Of a DNA stretch of 64,000 bases, positions 49,101 to 63,300 are shown piece after piece (position 1 is the first letter of the stretch; every line of letters begins with the position of its first letter). Below the pieces are notes generated by a model. That model made no database searches, was not told the DNA's origin, and saw only the letters and a list, made by a program, of their open reading frames with translations. The position numbers were made by a program, and so were the translations under genes. Source of the DNA: Cydia pomonella (taxonomy: Eukaryota > Arthropoda > Insecta > Lepidoptera > Tortricidae); contig NC_084711.1 of assembly GCF_033807575.1 (NCBI RefSeq), positions 12,152,001 to 12,216,000 of the forward strand, read 5' to 3'.

Positions 49101-52100
49101 TTAGTTCATAAAGGTAACTAAGAACTAAAATCTAAGTACAGTTATGAAATTACGGTGGTTTAGTAATTAAACTAAACGATTAAATCAGAGTTGTAAACGG
49201 GTCTGAAATCATTGTGTGTGTCTCCTTAATCTTACTTTTCGAATGTGACCCAAGATACATAGCGAGTGCGTAAAATGTTGCGCATCGTAATGCAGTTAGG
49301 AGAAACACCATGAGAACCTGCATTCAGGGTCGGGCAGCAACGAGCTACAGCATCGGACTGAACATTAGAAAGGACAAGCACACTAACGTTACTAAACAAA
49401 TATTCCGCACCTTGATAGCTGGCAGGAGAAGCAGCGCATCAGCGTGGTGCTGCGACTGCTCGGGCTCCGGCAGCAACGCGCAGCAGCGCTCCAGCATCGC
49501 GCCAAACATCAGCAGGGACACGCCCAGCGCACAATCTAACCATGCGGAGCGCCCAGACGTATTGCTTCCTGGTGTAACAAAAAGTACCAAAATTGACAAC
49601 TATATAAAATTACAAGTTGGTACCTGCAGTTCAATAAAATGATAATTGAGCTGATTGCATAAGAGAAGATTGCGGACAATCCTCTTCATGGTAAAAACGC
49701 TCTTATTATTGTTTCAGAAAACTCGCATTTTAACATATAGCACAATCGGATTAGGACCAACCTCGAAATCTCTGGAACAGTCATGAAATTTGGTATGTAT
49801 GTAAATTAAAGGCCTCTTTTTCATGCCCACACCATTTGACATTTGGGGACCTCGAGGAATCGCAGTTATCTTCGAAAATGTGTACCATCCAAGAGAAATT
49901 CGCGTTTTACTGTAAATCTACATTCTCTATGAAAATATAGTGTAAGGCAACATTAAAGCTTATTCAATTCTACACAAAATCGTCCTCGATGTCTTTGCGG
50001 AAACAATACATCTTGTTATAGAAAATACTTACTGAATCTAAGTTTAACGTTAATACACTTCCAGGGGACATTCTCTTTATAGGAAACTCGGAGGAATATG
50101 AATTTCACTTTTTATTATACACTTGTACGTGATCTACCTCAATATTAGCATTTTACTCGACTGCGACTTAACCAGAAAGTAGGGTTATGGGTTGAAGGAC
50201 TGATGAAGTACATACTGTAGCTTAGGATACTGGACGAACTAACTAACAAGATGTATTTTTTTCCGCAAATAAATCGAAGACTTTTTTGTGTAGAATTGAA
50301 TAAGCTTTAATAGTGCCTTACACTATATTTTCATAAAGAATGTAGATTTAGAGTAAAACGCGAATTTCTCCTGGATGGTACACATTGTCCAAATGGTGTG
50401 GGCATGAAAGAGGGGCCTTTAATGTATACACATACCAAATTCCATGACTGTTCCAGAGATTTCGAGGTAGATCCTAATCCGATTAATAGACATAATTTGC
50501 TTTCAAGTAATAACAGCATACACTTCAAAATCCACGACATCTAAGTTATCAATATCATGGTATCGTATCGTGTTTTTTTTTTTGCTGACTCAAAGTTGTG
50601 AGAAAGATAACTTGATAGATAGAAATAAAGAACTTGGTCCCTTGTGGACGTTGTATCAAGGAACCGCTAATATAATCTGTACTGTATACTGTCCAGTGAA
50701 GGATTTATTTGAAGGAAGGACCAAAAGGAATCTGTCTGATAATAAATTAAGGTTTACTGGTAGAGAATGCCTTATAGCATTAAGTCCGCCTTTTGTACGA
50801 TTGTATTTACTTTTGTGCAATAAAAATTAAATAAAAAAACAAATATTCTAAGCAATAACTCTATTTTATGGTTTTGTGTATAAAACATTTTACACCAAAA
50901 ACATAAAATGATATCCTGTTATTTAAAAAGATCGTATATATTCAACCCACGGTGTGTAGTCCTGTTAAAATACTCCAACATAAAATTATACCCGACGCAA
51001 GTTCCAGGAATCAGCTTATTTTTGTAGGGATTTCCACAAGCCTGGCGATAAGGGAAGTTAGCATGGCCAGTAATTGCATAATTACATTAAGGAATCTCGA
51101 CTGTATCTTATTATACTCCGGTTTCTCTTTTGAAGCGAGCGAACCACAATCAATCAGAGACTTTACTACATATTATTATATTTCTTGTTTACGTGATTAA
51201 ACTGTCACGGCTACTAGACCATAGTTTTCGCAAACGTAAAAGTATTTTTATTTTTTATTTCCATTTCTAGCAACAGGTTCGACAAGTTCCTCAAATACAT
51301 TACCAAGGCAATCTAAACTAGAGGTGCGATTAAGCTTAGGAGTCATTCGCCGGTCGACTTGTCAGGGAAGTGCAAAGCATGGGCATTAAATGAGTGATTG
51401 GGACGCCTCGCTGGACTCGACTCGGTCGCTCGCCAACTCGAGCCGGTCGGGTATAAATAGAGAGCTAAAAATACGCAGCACGGATTGCACCTGCGACGCA
51501 ATACCACGCTGTTATCTAAGATATCTTCAATAAACATGACTTCCACGCTAACCGTTCGACCATATCGATTACGCGTCCAATACCCGATACAACTTTATGC
51601 CGAGGATTATTTAAGACAGGTGTAAAGTTTCTCAAATTGATTTAAAGGCGCATAGACAAAGCCGCCATTCAGCTGTAATTTATTTATGATATAATCCAAA
51701 ACATCATTACGCGTAATGGTGTAAAAGAGAGGCCGTCACTGCGGCTTCGGCGCGTCAGTTTGTTGAACCTGTCTCCGTCAAATGTGCGCGGTGCATTGGA
51801 GCGGGGCGCGGGCGCAGGCAGCGGCAGCGCGGTGCATCAACCTCCGATAACTTGTAATTTGTAATTACAAGCCTTTACTGCGCCCGGACGGAGCCACAGG
51901 AAATAACCACATTTACAAGCACACTTTATACATTAATTTCGCCAATTGACTACCTTGCTAATCAGTGCCAGCTAGATATTGTATCTCGTAGAATAACAAT
52001 AACCTTGGTTATTGCATACATAATAACTTATACGAGTATTTCTCGTAACTTTTCACAGGAAACGAACCAACTTCGCTAAACTCTCGTATATTTCCCAAAA

Positions 52101-54260
52101 AAGGTACTTTTGAAAAGGAAATCCACGTGTTACTTTAAATAATATTGAAATCAGTAAACAAAACAACACAGCCGCTGTGGACAACAACCGCGGTGTTAAA
52201 CAGTGAAATCGTGCTAAGTGAACTATGTTTAAGACGGACCCGCATCAGCTGCCTGTCTAAACCGAAATAATAATATAACGTGTACAGACATTGTTATAGC
52301 AGGTATCCGAACCTCTCAGCAATAGCCCAATCTTTTAAACAGCCTAATAACTTCAACACCATAACCGGCACTCTTTTCCACTGTATTTACAAGAGCCTCT
52401 ACTCCAGCTAGGACCGATTTACGGGTATCTATTTATAGCCGTGGATGGGTTCTAGCTGGTGTATTACATATCATCCAACTTGTCTTAAAGGGCCTCTGCC
52501 CTGTTAGCTTCGGCTCCACGCACGCCTTCCTAAAGTCTGTCTGTCTGTACGTACCTATGTATGTTCGCAATAAACTCAAAAACTACAGAACGGATTTTCA
52601 TGCGGTTTTCATCTACCAATGAGTTATTCCTGAGGAAGGTTTAGGCAAAGAATAAGTAATATTATTATCACACAGAACGGCCACGCACCGCCCCGCGACA
52701 GCAGATTGACGAGCTTTTGGCGAAAGCTCAGTTTGGTTAGCATCGCGATGACGGAACGTTCAAAATGCCGGTGTATTTGCTATGACATGTAGTATTAGTT
52801 TCTAGAAATAAACAATGAAATTTTCGAATATCCAGAAGACGAAAGAAGATGAGTAAATAAGGTTACAGTTTTGCATATAATAATATTATAATAGGCTGAT
52901 TTATAACTATTCCGTAATAAATACTATACTTGTGCATCACATTCAGGAATAAAATACATAAGGTATAGTATTTTTAATAGGGTATCGAGAGAAGCTGCAA
53001 GTTTACGTATGTGAATTGCGAAATAATTATGTTTTACATTAATTTCTAAAAATTTTGGTGAAGGTAATAGATTAACTAATAACCTTAGGGATTCTGATTA
53101 TTTTTATTAAAACGAGTATTTCTCGGAAAGACAAATGCCTTACTACGTAATAACACAGTGTAAAATGTGTGATTATAATTATACATCTACCTATTTATGT
53201 ATATTAAGCTATTCGTTGAATTTGTGACTGTTAGCATAGCATATGTGACTGATAGAAATTGCCTCTTGATATCTATCTGTCACAAAAAGGACTTGTTGCT
53301 ATGGAGGTTCGCGTTAGTTTTTCACTTTAAGAATGAACAATGTGTACTATGAAATAAATAAAAACAATAACTTACATTTAATAATGGCGCCTTGAGAGTC
53401 CAAGTACCTATGTTCAGGAATATACATAAACCGACGAATTGACACTTGGAGCGGAAGAAAACCTTAACATTTCGTTTGTTTACATAATTAAATCGGGTTA
53501 TCTGATCGTCGTCAAGCAAGCTCGGCAAGCTTCGGCTTCGCCTTCCCTGCGCGCCGCACGAGAGTCAGCCCTAAGCAACTTACTCACATAATGACGCGTG
53601 TACAGACGTGCCGTTCACACATAGAAACGCAAATTATTTTTCATGTACGGCGTGTCCGCCCTGTGGTTTTAGGGTTTATTTTTTTACCCGTGCGAAGCAG
53701 GGGCGAGTCGCTAGTTCATGATTAGGGATTGCAATCCGGTCCGACGGATCCGGTAATCCGGCCGGATCCGGTACTTTTCAGGAGCTGCCGGATCCGGAAA
53801 AAAAATCACCGGATCCGGTAAAATAAAAAAAACGCCTAAATACAGCACGCGCTGTGCATTTTAGATGAAGAAAAAGCGACGGATGAGAGGTATGAAGTTG
53901 AATAGAACAAAAAATGAATGAAGAAGTTTAAATTTAGTGAGATAAAAATATATTTATTATGACGATAACTGGGAACAGGAAAGAATTTCTTCTTCTTTCA
54001 TGTTGGTGGCATGATATATTATGACGATTACATAAATACTGTAATAGAAGGAAAAAATAAAGGATGGAGATGCCATGGAAGGCATTTGTAATTTATGCTA
54101 GAGAGAAGGTTAATGTTATGTCATAATGTTGTTATTAAAACTAAACAAATGAACAGGATTAAATCGCTGGTACTCAACCGACTTGAGTTGAGCTCATCAA
54201 TATGTGTGAATAAATACATATATGATAATATTGATAATCTTTAGTTTATATATATATTTA

Positions 54261-54306
<46 letters not shown>

Positions 54307-57300
54307 GATTCTTTTCTTTTCAAATTTAAGAGAGAATCTTTTGTCTTCACAATTTCATCCAATTTTATGCAATTTCCTTCATCTTCCTACGTACGTGCTA
54401 CTCTACGTCTAGCCAATTATTTATTTGATCCATGTAACTTTTCCTAGGGAGTCCCTTTCCGCATTAGTTTTAATCCTACACTCTATTATTTTTGCACGAG
54501 ATCGCCGTGTCGTGTTTCGTTCCCTATAATTTGCCCTTCTATCCCTAAAAATCATTTTTTTTTAAATCATACATTCTACTACTTTCTCGCACAAAAAAAT
54601 GAGAGCAAGATAATATTGGAGCGCATTTAATATCATTTTGGTTAAAAGTAAAATATATTCTTTTGTTACTAGAATGGATGTCAACGTTACAAAGAATTCA
54701 ATCAAAGAACAGTTACAAAAACTTGTCCTTTCAAGGAGTTCCATTCCCCACCCCAAATCCCATCATCAGGCTTTGGAAACTAATCAAATTCATAATTTAT
54801 AATCGAAAATTTGAGTACTTGTGAATGGTTAAATTTAATAAAAAATAGATTTCATATTTTGTTTTTAAAGTGATATTTACATTGTAACACTTTTTACTAC
54901 TAAGTTCTATTTTATTGTTAAGAAGTTATTTATTAACTTCAAATTATAGATTTAGGAATACGTATTACGCAAAAAACTAGAAAAATATGTCATTTAACTA
55001 ACTTTAATATCCCTATACCAATCCGGATCCGGTCCGGCCGGATCCGGCCGGATCATGGCCAAAATCCGGCCGGATCCAGCCGGATTGAAAATCAATCCGG
55101 TTTGCAATCCCTATTCATGATAAACAGGGGCTACCTTTGAAATAAACAAAAGAGAACAGTTCCAGAAAATATGATTTGCCCAAAAAACGACTTTGGGGCT
55201 AAACTTTTTTAATGTAGCTACCTATTTTCTGCCACCACAAGCGGGCCGTATGCTTGTTTGCCACCGACGTAGTATATAAAATAAAATAAAGGTAAAATCC
55301 GTCGTACGCGTCAGCGTTGCTTACACTATTTTTCGTTAACCCGCTCACTTGCTTGGTGCAACCGCACAAGCTAGCTGACGCCTTTAACATTTTTTTCTGT
55401 AATCCATACGATAATGTAGGCAAATAGTTCAGTACTCTCAGTTTAGCAGTTGGTAAAAAAATCCGAATATCAGAGATGTGCAAAATTTATTCGAAAGACG
55501 AATAAGCAAAAATAAAAAAAACTACTCACGAATGACGAATAAAATTTTAAAACGAGAGCATGGGTTCATCTTACTTATAGTCTCATGTCAATATTCCGCT
55601 AGAGATCTACTCGTACTCACCATTCACCTGTAAAGTCTAATCATCTTCGCTACTACTATCACCATTATTTTGTCAGGGCTACATTCATAGTTTTTAAAAT
55701 ATTCAAGTTACGAAAGCTAAAGTTACGTAAGCATAACCATGGTTTGTAAAGAGCATCAATTTTAAGAAACCCATTAATTTTCGCTGAAGATACAAGATAC
55801 ATTTGTTTGATCTGTACTGAAAGCGACACCGTAGAAAGAGTTTTCAAAAATTACAAAAAAACCTAAGTCGATATATATCGGTAAAGGATATTAATCAATA
55901 TTACTCTAGGAAAGAATTCCAGTAAGGAACTATAAATAATCACATTTATCCCTTAATTAGACACGCAAGTCCGCGTGCGTTTGTACATGTGACTATTTTT
56001 CCTCAAGGTCGCACCCCGAGTCCCGTCTTCGCGTACGTTTGTGTGCTTAGTTCCTAAAATAGAAGGTAATAAGCTTAAAAACGAGTTACCAACTTGTGAG
56101 AAGGTAATGCAAAAACACAGACTACCTCCTATAGACTCTACATTATGCAAGGTCGAATCGAAATTAAAAACACACACAGAGAAGCTTTTATGGTTGTAGA
56201 TCTTTATCTACACTACAAACTTCACCAGTCATACACACACTGTATAAACAGCCGATGTTAATCTTTGAAAATCATGTTTTGCTGATAATTTTAATTTACA
56301 TAGGCACTATATATTATGTCCACGCTACTGAATTGAGCGATCGCACTCTTCTATTAAATAGCGCGATTTTCTCGGGAGCTTGCGTAAACTGCACAGGAGC
56401 CCCTTGTTTGTCAAGTATTATAAATCTCGAGTTTCCGATTTAGGCCATAGGCCATATATGTAACAGATTCTCCAATGCCCACTGAAGCATAGAAGCATTT
56501 TAGAGGGCAGCGCCTACTTACTAGCGTGAAGTATCATGTCAAGTATAAGTTTTTGATTTTGGCCACAAGGTTGGCAGATCCTCCAGTGCTTGCTATTTGT
56601 TGGGTATGATATGAACGCACGGAAGTATACTTGAAATTTAGAGTCCTATTTGCTCCGTCTAGCGAGTAAAGTAAGCGATCCGTGTACAAAAACGCGCTGG
56701 GGGATAGTTAACTCTGGACGCCCTTCTATATTTATAATCCCAGCGTAACAGAACTGGGTGAGTTTAAGGCCGCTTTATTACGATAATAATAATGTATTCC
56801 TTACATAAAACAAAAGCATGAATATATTTTATGACACGCGATGACAGAGGAAAATATATTTAACGTCCAAGACGTCTGCAAATAAAATACGCGATTTGAA
56901 TATACAATACGTGTTTTCCCTAGTTAAAGCTACTTTTCCGTAACGCCTTTATGAAAGTGCGTTTTCACTAATTAAAATTAGTTTTCCGAAACGCCTTGGT
57001 GAAAACTAGTCTTGATGTTTGAAAATGCAGAGAAACCGACTTTTTCCGAAAAAGTGAGTGAAAATCATTTCAGAACAGTCAAACTATTTTATAACTAAAA
57101 ATATGTGATCTGCCTATCCCTCCAGGAAACAGGAGTCAGGAGCCAGGAAATAGGATCACTATCGGTTTATGTTTGTACAGAGCTTGGATATAATCCCCTC
57201 GTAAGCCCTTACGATTATCAAGGAAATCATTAGGATTGGATGGTATGTCGTGCCAGTTTGTCGTTTTATTCAAAGTTTTGACTCAATTGATGGCAAAGGC

Positions 57301-60300
57301 CCTTTATAAAAAAAAGCTGCCAAGTGCGAGTCGGACTCGCCCATGAAGGGTTCCGTACCATTTATGACGTATTAAAAAAAACTACTTACTAGATCTCGTT
57401 CAAACCAGTTTTCGGTGGAAGTTTGCATGGTAATGTATATCATATATTTTTTTTTAGATTTTTCATTCTGTTATTTTAGAAGTTACAGGGGGGGGGGGGG
57501 GGGGAGTTGACACACATTTTACCACTTTGGAAGTGTCTCTCGCGCAAACTATTCAGTTTAGAAAAAAATTATATTAGAAACCTAAATATCATTTTTGAAG
57601 ACCTATCCCCCCACACATATGGGTTTGACGAAAAAAAAAATTGTTTTATATTTTATGACGTATTAAAAAAAACTACTTACTCCTCATCGATTTCGATGAC
57701 GGCGACCTCAGCCATTACGGATTACGCCGATTATGGGCCCTAATGTGGCTGGCCAGGCCGAACTTGGTCTTAAAGACTCTTTTGCAGGTGTTACAACATA
57801 GTTGACCAGACGCGTTGTATGTATACGTGTAAGAGGGCATACGTGTCAGTTCTAAGTATGGGGAACCCCCAAAATTTTTTTTTTTTCTATTTTTGTGTAA
57901 AAATCTTAATGCGGATCATAGAATCCATCTACTTACCAAATTTGAACAGTATAGTTCTTATAGTTTCGGAAAAAAGTGGCTGTGACATAAACGGACAGAC
58001 AGACGGACATGACGAATCTATAAGGGTTTCGTTTTTTGCCATTTGGCTACGGAACCCTAAAAATGCAAATACATACAAAGTAAACTCTTACAATTTAACA
58101 ACTAAGTACTTAGTCATCTCAACTACCATACTAATGATTTGATTTTATGCGTCCGTACATAATACGTACACGTGCATTACAGTCATTAAAAACTTTACTA
58201 TTTGTTAGTGGCGAATAAAGAGAGAACATTGAAAAAATACCTACATGTTACAAATTTAAAAATCCTTCCTGCAGACTGTGTTGTCTGACAGATATTTTAC
58301 CGGAGTGGCCGTTACACTTTAAAATACAATAACCAAGGAACCAGAGTATTTTGAACGGATTTCCATGAAACCTTTTGCATTGTATTATTAAAAGATACCT
58401 ACAATAAAAAGTTCTCCAACTTGTTTTTTTTCGATGTCACAATAGTTATTTGTTTTACAAGGGGGCAAAGCTGTTGTTTAATCGCTCGTACTAATATTGA
58501 TACCCGAGCAAGCGGAAGATTCCAAAATTGAAGTTTCGAGAAGTGGAATCTTGAGCGTTGCGGGGGTTTCAAGACACGAGGATTAAACCAACTCTGCCTC
58601 CGAGTGAAACACAAAATTTTTCACCGCACTCGCGCGAGGAAAATACCAAATAAATCTAATCAAATAAAATACATATGAACGTAATAAAAAGAAATACTAT
58701 CCAAAACTAGCCCTACCAGCTAACAGTGTTGGGCAAAAAGTAGTTGGATTACAGATTAACGATTATTATTACAAAATGTAGTTTTAACTACAAATTAGAA
58801 TTACTAGGAAAAAGTAGCTGTATCTTTTATTAACGATTACTAACTACATTTTGTAGATAGTAATCAAATTAATAACTACATTTTGTAATTGTAATCTGTA
58901 ATAAATTGCTTTATGCGATTACAAATTACTTTTACTCAAAAAAATTTTTTCGAGCATCTTAGTATCTCAAATCAGGTTAAAAAATGAACGAATTTTAAGT
59001 TAATCTTAACATACCAAGTTCGACTTTTCATTTAAAAAAAGGAATGTTAGTTTTACAAGATTTTTTACAAAGGGACGACTTATTAAAAAATATGAACATT
59101 TTAGGGCAAAAACGAGTTCTTGTCAGGTGGTCAGTTCCATGAAGCGACACCCAAGAATTTTTGTTAGATTTATTTGGCATGAGGTTAAGTAAATGTATGA
59201 AAAAATCATAGAAAACAAATATTATCCTCCTAAGAACCACGGGCCTACCCATAGGACTAATTAATTCAATGCAATTTAAACTTTTTATAATTCCGTGCAG
59301 TGTTGCATTTCTTTTGTTTCATTTTATTTTAAAACCCATTTTCTGTTTGACCCAATGGTTGACTGGTAGAGAATGCCTGAAGGCATTAAGTCCGCCATTT
59401 GTACAATTTTATATCGTGCAATAAAGCTTAAATAAATAAATAAAACAAAAGAAACTCAACCTTATTGCCTACAGTATTGATTTCAAATTCAAATAGCAAT
59501 TTTTTGTATGTTGGGCCGCAGGTGATTATTAATTTTGTTTACTTAAGAGAGAGTACTAAAGTACTAAATTTGCTCATCTTTGCCTATCAAGAAGTAATTG
59601 AGTAAATTTGATTATAAATTAATGTAATTTCGATTACAAACTACAAAGTAATCTTAATACATGTAACCAACTACAAATAATTCAACTATAATTTGCAGTT
59701 AAATTTACACAATTAATTGATCACGCCCAACACTGCCAGCTAACATAAAGAACCAACTCAAAATTTGCTTACTTTGCCCCACATGTGGATAAAATGCAAC
59801 TTTCTCATGAGTTTTTGAACAATCAAGAGGGCCTTTACCAGTTGGGGTGGTGAAAAAACATAATTTACTTATTTAAATGAAAAAAAAAAGCGAAATGGGA
59901 CTAGAGCGTTGAATTTTGGCATATCGGTGTGTGACAGATAGGGGTCTCAAAAATAATTATCAATATTTTTTTAGAAAAAATCAAAGTTATGGACAACGTG
60001 TAATTTGGGATGCGTAAGTACGGGAAATTTCCAAAACGCAAGCCACAAGGCTCGCTTTCGGAGACCAATGATCGATAGAACCCGGGTGCATGGTTGCGAG
60101 AGATTTTGCATAACATATGCCTTTATGAGTTTCACTACTCGTTTCGCCTATTCATTTCTTTTTATATCAACAATGAAACTGAGCGTTAATTAAAAATATG
60201 TGACAATCCATATCAAAAGGGACCTTGGCGATCGGTGCTTAAGTCGCGTAGTACCGCAATATAGCATTGGAGCGCCGCTAATAATGGCGTAAGCGCCGAC

Positions 60301-63300
60301 TGCCATAAGGTCCCTTTTTTATTTGGATTGTCACATATACTCTTTACTGCACACCTTAAAAGGTAACCAAAAGGCGCTCTTAAGCCGACTTCAGATAGGA
60401 ATTAACAGTTTCTATTATTTACTCGTCTGTAGCTGCAAGAATTAATGTATATTACAATGTAAATAATTAAGTACTACTTATGTTATGAGTCAATTATTTG
60501 AGCGATAGAATGGTTGGAAGTGTTCGAAGAAGTATAAATATACCCGACATTGTTTTATATGTGCCTATCTATATGCAACCGGATGAGTTCACTTTATAGT
60601 TGGAAACGTAACATTTTCATTGTTGCGACATTGAATATATATTATGTATTAACATGCTAAAGGCAAATAATGAAACCCGTGAAATGTTTTGACTAGAAAG
60701 AAAAATAATGGTAACTTCAATAAATAAACAACTTTTAGAACTGAAAGCGAATGGAGAACAGCAGAATGCATAACAGAACATAACAAAACCACTTGGGCGG
60801 TAGTTTTGATAACTTTAAATCGCCGGGAACAGACGGAATCTACCCAGCCCTACTAAAATGGGGTGGACATACATTAATAAAACATCTATCCAATATATTG
60901 TGCAGCTGTATAGCCTTTAGATATATACCACATAAATGGAGGGAAGTAAAAGACCCCAAGTCTTTCACACCAATCAGCCTTACATTCTTCATGCTAAAAA
61001 CACTAGAAAGACTATCTGACAGAGAACTGAAGAACACGGCCCTAAAAAACATAGAAATCCATCCTAACCAACATGCCTACACACACCGGGTTCCCGGTAA
61101 ACCGGGGTTCTCTTCACACAAAACGAAAACTGGGCACATACGAAATGCCAACCCTTTTTGGCACAAGACTGACACTTTCAATGGATGTAAAATACCTAGG
61201 CATAATCCTGGATGATAAACTGAACTGGAACCACCTGGACAGTAAACTAAACAAAGCAAAAGTAGCCTTTTGGCAATGCCGGAGGATGTTTAGATGGGGA
61301 CTTGCTCCTCACATTATACTGTGGCTATACAAAATGGTAATAATGCCAATGATCAGCTACGGCACCGTCGTATGGTGGCCCCGCACCCAGCTAACCACGG
61401 TAATAGACTAACTAAACAAAACACAAAGACTGGCATGTGTGGCTGCGACGGGCTGTATGAGACTACTCCGACAGCGGCGCTAAAAATAATGCTAGGACTC
61501 CTACCATTACACATAGAACATTACAGAAAGAAACGGCTGCCACGGCTCTTCGATTGAAATATCTAAACCTATGGACATCCTTCAGCTAATCGCACAAGAA
61601 GATCTATAAAATAAGATCTCAAAACTACCCATGCTGGAAGCGCCCATCGACAAAACACTAAAAACAATGATCTTCTGGAAAGATTACGCCATATCATTAA
61701 CAGAAGATCCGAAAGAGAAAGGACTAGACCAAACAAACTTAAGAATATTTACAGATGGCTCAAAAACAAATGAAGGGACAGGATGTGGTGTCTTCTCGGA
61801 GGACCTGAACATACACATCTCAAAACCCCTGGGAGAACACAACACGGTATTCCAAGCTGAATGTGCAGGAATAATAAAAGCTTGCAATGCTTAATAAGAC
61901 AAGTAAAACATGAAAATTAACTAATACTGTCAGACAGTAAATCAGTACTACAAGCGCTATCAATTCAATTCAATTCAATATTTTTAATTCGAATAATACA
62001 ATCCATATTAGTGTTAGTACATAGCACAGCAAAACTTATAAATCTATGTTAGTGACACCTATAACAACAAACAAAAATAAAAATAAATATTAATAAAAAT
62101 ATATGCAGCGACAAACTTAATTCAGAGCTCATACTCGAATGTCATCGAAGCCTCACGGAAGTGAGCAAAGAAGGCAACAAAGTAACAATTCAATGGATAA
62201 AGGAGCATAGTGGATCAAGAGGAAACGATGCAGCGGACGAACTGGCCAGGAAAGGTTGAGAAACATATGGACCCGAGCCCAACATCCCCTACCAATATCC
62301 TATATACACAACCAGCTAGACTTACATCACAGACAACTGCACAATAAATACTGGAATGACATGGACACATGTAGGCAGACCAAGGATATTTTACTAGAAT
62401 TTAACCACAAGCTCATCTTATATATTATTGAAAACACCTAGACACCAACTACGTAAAATAGTAGGATTAATTACACGACATAACACACTAAGCAAACACC
62501 TACACAATATGGGTAAAACAGACAGCCCCATGTGCAGAGCGTGTATGGAAGAAAAGGAAGCAACAAAACACATTGTCCTAGACTGCAAATATGTTGAAGT
62601 ATACAGGAACAAATACCTAGGGACTCCGTGTACACTAAGAGAGGCAGTTAGCAAGCTGAAAACTTTGCTAGGCTTCGTGGAGGAGCTGGGGTGGTTAGAG
62701 TAGCGCTACCTCGTTTCACGCAAAATAGGCACAATGGTTGTTGATTTGCGGAAAATGCCCAGAAGCACTAACTAACTAACTTTGAGTACGGCCAAGCCAC
62801 ATATTTTGACTAAGGTGTAGAGTTTGTGAACTTAGGGCTTGTAGAGTTAGAAGCTTGAGTTAGAGGCCAGAAATTTTGGATACGTGGGTGGTAATTCCCG
62901 ACAGCCGCAGGCTGGAGGGAATTAAATATCCGAGTTTGCAATATTCTTACCCCCGGAGTTACACACAATGTTTTTCATCGCACTTGCGAAGAAAAAAACT
63001 AAATTTTAAACGAAATAATTCAGAAATACGGTGACAATTATTCGTCCGCCATTTTGTAATTTCTTGACAGGTTAACATCGAGGGCACAGACCTTTTCGGC
63101 ATTCAGCCACGATTGAAAATTATGTAAAAATATTTTAAACGGCTGTTTATCAAATTAATCAAATTATTTAATTTTAAACATAAACAAAAATATTAAATTA
63201 TAAACGTCAGTATTTTAAAAGTAACTCATTTTATGCTACTTGGTTTGTGTGAATAAGTGACATAATAAAATTAAAAAAAAGCTATAACTGTCTAAGGAGT

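Noticed and set aside
50570..50830. Plus-strand frame of 86 codons in the SMG6 intron
   Set aside because: Its second half is a dispersed retroelement 3' tail that recurs at 59355-59440.
55199..55483. Minus-strand frame of 94 codons
   Set aside because: No motif, splice context or family; intronic AT-rich DNA.
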